DNA of 34,354 nt, taken from the NCBI GenBank assembly GCA_023663655.1, contig JAMPGZ010000029.1, forward strand, positions 1 to 34,354, read 5' to 3'. Shown one piece after another: positions 32,249 through 34,354 of the stretch (within the stretch, counting starts at the first letter, position 1; each line of letters starts with the position of its first letter). The stretch comes from Lachnospiraceae bacterium (GTDB lineage Bacteria > Bacteroidota > Bacteroidia > Bacteroidales > Muribaculaceae). The notes under the pieces were generated by a model. It saw only the letters and a list, made by a program, of their open reading frames with translations. It did not search any database and was not told where the DNA came from. Position numbers and translations under genes: made by a program.

Positions 32249-33183
32249 AATGCTCCGCAAGAATATCCGCCGCCGAAAACTGTAAGACCGATTTTCTGAC
32301 CTTTCTTGAAATTATCACGGTTTTGGGCGAAAACAAGAGCACAGCTTGCCGAACCGGTGTTGCCGAGCTCCTCGATATTGTTAAGGAAAGAATCATCGCT
32401 CATTTCAAGCTGATGAGCCACCTGAGCAACGATGCGCTTGTTTGCCTGATGGGTGATGATATAGTCAAGATCCGACGGGGTCATACCGTGAGGTTTGGTC
32501 ACCTCGTTGAGAGCGCGGATCATGTTCTGGCAAGCGTTGACAAACACATCCTTGCCGTCGGGCATCATGATGCCACCCTCCTTCGGACGAAGCAACACTC
32601 CTTCAGGACCCTTGCCGATATTTCCAAGACCGCAGGTAAACACGCCGTCAACCTTCATGTCAGTGTCAGCCACCTTGTCAGATGACAGGAAGAACGCCAC
32701 CGCGCCGTCACCCCACAGATGACCTGCCTTGGGGTCTGACTCATTGGCATAATAAGAATTATGCTCCGAGCACACAAGCAGAGCCTTCTTGGCTTTTCCT
32801 GCTGCGAAATATGTCTCGACAATCTCAAGACCGTTCACAAACGATGAGCAAGCCGATGACACATAAACAGCCTTGGCGCCATCAATATCATACTCCCTCT
32901 GCGCGATGTGGGCAAGAGTAGCCACTGTGTCGTAAGGAGAATATGATGCCGACACAATCAGGTCAACATCCTTGATATCATACGGAAGAGTCTTCAACGC
33001 ATCGGCGATAGCCGCAAGACCCATTGAATTATGACCCTCACCCTCTCCGGCGCGTGAACGCGTCTTGATACCGGTGCGCTTCACAATCCAGTCATCGGTC
33101 AATCCGTTTACTTTCTCGAAATAAGCATTGTCGACTCGTGCCGACGGAACATAATAGCCCGTAGAATTTATATACATAGTCAT
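32233..33183 (-). CDS. fabH: Beta-ketoacyl-ACP synthase III-type condensing enzyme
   Basis: A thiolase-fold condensing enzyme of 316 residues. The Cys-His-Asn triad is complete: C112 (SSACSSFVNG), H245 (ITHQANKR) and N275 (ELGNTGSAS). The end GGGYSCGAFLVEI is typical of the family. FabH starts fatty-acid chains from acetyl- or branched acyl-CoA and malonyl-ACP. The TetR-type gene lies 8 nt upstream, which suggests a regulated, possibly second KASIII; the housekeeping copy is usually elsewhere in Bacteroidota (inference). A start at 33177 is also possible. Confidence 0.9.
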   Translation of the reverse strand: MTMYINSTGYYVPSARVDNAYFEKVNGLTDDWIVKRTGIKTRSRAGEGEGHNSMGLAAIADALKTLPYDIKDVDLIVSASYSPYDTVATLAHIAQREYDIDGAKAVYVSSACSSFVNGLEIVETYFAAGKAKKALLVCSEHNSYYANESDPKAGHLWGDGAVAFFLSSDKVADTDMKVDGVFTCGLGNIGKGPEGVLLRPKEGGIMMPDGKDVFVNACQNMIRALNEVTKPHGMTPSDLDYIITHQANKRIVAQVAHQLEMSDDSFLNNIEELGNTGSASCALVFAQNRDNFKKGQKIGLTVFGGGYSCGAFLVEI

Positions 33184-33191
33184 ATCTGGTT

Positions 33192-33785
33192 TTATTTTGT
33201 TATTGCTGATAAAATATGGTGTCTTATGTTTTCTTTAATCAAATCCTTGTCAAGACCGAGACGCGTGAAATTATTCCGCAGATAAGAAAGCTCAAGACCC
33301 TGGAAAATCATGACGACCGCGGGAAAAAGGTCACGGGTTCTCTCCGCATCGAAAACCCCGCTCTTAAGACCTTCTCGTACAATCTCGTCGAGAATCTCAC
33401 GCTCCTTCTCCAACGCCATATAACGTATTTTCTCGATCTTCTTAACATTGCGCATGAACAATGAACGAAGCATCACATTACCGTCATAATACTGCATGAT
33501 TGCCTCGACTATTACATCAACTCGCAAATCGATAAAGCGGTTAAGCTTCTCAACCGGTGTAAGATCCGACTTGACAACATCGCGCAGACGTGCCACAAGC
33601 TGCTCGCTTTCACGCTCGATGACAGCATTATAAATCTCTTTTTTACTTTTGAAATAGGTGTAAATAGTGCGTCTGCCCTTGTCCGAAGCATTGGCTATGT
33701 CGCTCATCGTCGTGTTCTCAATTCCCTTGTGGGCAAAGAGCTGGCGAGCAACGTCTATCAATTTCTCGCGAGTTTTTATAACCAT
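33192..33785 (-). CDS. TetR/AcrR family transcriptional regulator
   Basis: A 197-residue repressor-type protein. The N-terminal TetR helix-turn-helix spans about residues 7-55 (LIDVARQLFAHKGIENTTMSDI, KGRRTIYTYFKSKKEIYNAVI). The remaining helices form the ligand-binding and dimer part. The longer frame to 33797 begins at TTG; ATG 33785 gives a normal TetR start. It is encoded 8 nt before the fabH-like gene, so it probably senses an acyl-CoA or fatty acid and controls that operon and itself (inference). The weak box TAATTTCG (33821-33814) may be its promoter. Confidence 0.9.
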   Translation of the reverse strand: MVIKTREKLIDVARQLFAHKGIENTTMSDIANASDKGRRTIYTYFKSKKEIYNAVIERESEQLVARLRDVVKSDLTPVEKLNRFIDLRVDVIVEAIMQYYDGNVMLRSLFMRNVKKIEKIRYMALEKEREILDEIVREGLKSGVFDAERTRDLFPAVVMIFQGLELSYLRNNFTRLGLDKDLIKENIRHHILSAITK

Positions 33786-33903
33786 CAAATTGCACAATAA
33801 AGTTTTGGCTGTGCGAAATTACACATTTTACACGAATAAAGTGCAACAAAAACCGAAAAACTTCCCACAATGGCAATTGAATACACCTCCCGACTATCAA
33901 GAT

Positions 33904-33918
33904 GATTCTTGCAGAATC
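33904..33918. repeat. Small hairpin at the start of the right array
   Basis: GATTCT/AGAATC with a TGC loop, a perfect 6-bp stem. It belongs by form to the hairpin-A group: GATTCT/AGAATC recurs at 34274-34288 with loop GAA. It lies 119 bp upstream of the TetR start, outside any gene. Confidence 0.5.
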
Positions 33919-33937
33919 AAAAATTTGTGACACATTT

Positions 33938-33995
33938 CCGTGGGTCTCGCTAACGCTCGGCCCACGGCTACACACAGATGTTTCCTTGCGGAAAC
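33938..33995 (-). repeat. Double-hairpin repeat, copy vi
   Basis: On the minus strand, hairpin A (33995-33980, stem GTTTCC/GGAAAC, extendable to 9 bp) is followed by a 12-nt linker ATCTGTGTGTAG and hairpin B (33967-33938, stem CCGTGGG/CCCACGG). The B loop reads CCGAGCGTTAGCGAGA. That loop has the same frame as copy v (CCGAGC ... GCGAGA) and contains AGCGTTAGCGA of copy ii. Outer B stem pairs differ from copy v at two positions, both compensated. Confidence 0.7.
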
Positions 33996-34022
33996 GTCAT
34001 TTCGTAAACCGAATCCCACAGA

Positions 34023-34174
34023 CAATTCGCAAACAACCTGAATCCGGGAGGATCATCGGCTCGCCGCTCTGCTTTGCAGAGACTCATCAATATCCGTGCA
34101 ATTCGCAAACAACCTAAATCCGGGAGGATCATCGGCTCGCCGCTCTGCTTTGCAGAGATTCATCAATATCCGTG
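34023..34174 (+). repeat. Tandem repeat, two 76-bp units
   Basis: Units 34023-34098 and 34099-34174 differ at only about two positions, and a third copy begins at 34175 before diverging. Each unit holds a small GNRA-looped hairpin (ATCC-GGGA-GGAT, 34042-34053) and a perfect 6-bp hairpin CTCTGC/GCAGAG with a TTT loop (34067-34081 and 34143-34157). It is non-coding. The unit has the same hairpin-linker-hairpin plan as the larger repeats, so it looks like local amplification of one module. Confidence 0.85.
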
Positions 34175-34193
34175 CAATTCGCAAACAAAATCT

Positions 34194-34252
34194 GAATCCG
34201 AAAGGATTCATCAATCGGTAGCCCAGGGCCGAGCCAAAGGCGAGACCCTGGG
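34194..34252 (+). repeat. Double-hairpin repeat, copy v
   Basis: Plus-strand order: hairpin A (34194-34209, GAATCC/GGATTC with a GAAA loop), a 12-nt linker ATCAATCGGTAG, then hairpin B (34222-34252, stem CCCAGGG/CCCTGGG, inner GCC/GGC). Hairpin A plus the linker matches 364-335 near the left end at 28 of 30 positions. Orientation is opposite to copy vi. Confidence 0.75.
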
Positions 34253-34294
34253 TTGTGAGATCAGGGTTATTCTGATTCTGAAAGAATCATCTAT

Positions 34295-34328
34295 AAAAAG
34301 ACAGCGCCATGGGAGCCATGGCGCTGTC
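34295..34328 (-). terminator. Intrinsic terminator for a gene beyond the right edge
   Basis: A perfect 13-bp stem (34300-34312 with 34316-34328) has a 3-nt loop. On the minus strand it is followed by TTTTT (34299-34295). A minus-strand gene outside the window probably ends here. A further small GC hairpin (GGGGC/GCCCC, about 34336-34350) lies just upstream. Confidence 0.7.
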
Positions 34329-34354
34329 GAGATGCGGGGCGGAAGCCCCTTATG

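Noticed and set aside
33786-33850. TetR operator upstream of the regulator gene
   Set aside because: Repeated TGTAA/GTGC-like words occur, but no palindrome of suitable length and symmetry could be defended.
34023-34190. CRISPR array
   Set aside because: The 76-bp units are directly abutting with no spacers, contain two hairpins each, and no cas genes are present.

Overview
The window looks like a chromosomal segment of a gut Bacteroidota species, order Bacteroidales, most likely family Muribaculaceae (the family is an inference). The evidence is a SusC/SusD pair, lipoproteins with acidic residues after the lipobox cysteine, promoters of the Bacteroidota type (TTTG, a gap of about 19-21, then TAnnTTTG) and no obvious Shine-Dalgarno sequences. 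The gene order fabG, DUF4290, murA, rimM also fits. Both window ends lie inside repetitive hairpin arrays, so this may be a whole contig that broke at repeats (inference).

Layout. 1-516: non-coding array of paired hairpins ending in a minus-strand terminator. 811-4426 (minus): operon of a small acidic protein, agmatine deiminase, N-carbamoylputrescine amidase (agmatine to putrescine), NfeD and an SPFH membrane protein. 4576-5283 (minus): TrmN6-type tRNA methyltransferase. 5369-9098 (plus): EngB GTPase, a RelA-type (p)ppGpp synthetase with a degenerate hydrolase site, and an overlapping lipoprotein gene. 9176-10504 (minus): secreted GH28 pectinase. 10682-11587 (plus): cation diffusion facilitator. 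11575-22551 (minus): SusC, SusD, a small lipoprotein, an M16 zinc protease, a DUF5018-like lipoprotein and, after a terminator, a metallophosphoesterase. With no glycosidase but a protease, this locus looks more like peptide capture than glycan capture (inference). 22984-28889: rplS, a membrane-protein pair including an untracked 36-residue protein, a START-like protein, class II aldolase, an IS200/RAYT-type transposase in REP-like palindromes, proS and a polyprenyl-phosphate glycosyltransferase. 28914-33785 (minus): TetR, FabH-like synthase, FabG, DUF4290, MurA and RimM. 33786-34354: second hairpin array with a 76-bp tandem repeat and a terminator for a gene beyond the right edge.

The most unusual signal is the hairpin family at both ends. 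Its unit is hairpin A, a linker (12 nt in the three best copies, pattern ATCNNTNNGTAG), then hairpin B. Stem sequences differ between copies but change on both sides, so pairing is kept. Related palindromes flank the single-domain Y1 transposase at 25839-26288. Together these suggest a REP/RAYT-like system in Bacteroidales. The link between transposase and arrays is a hypothesis, not shown by the sequence alone.
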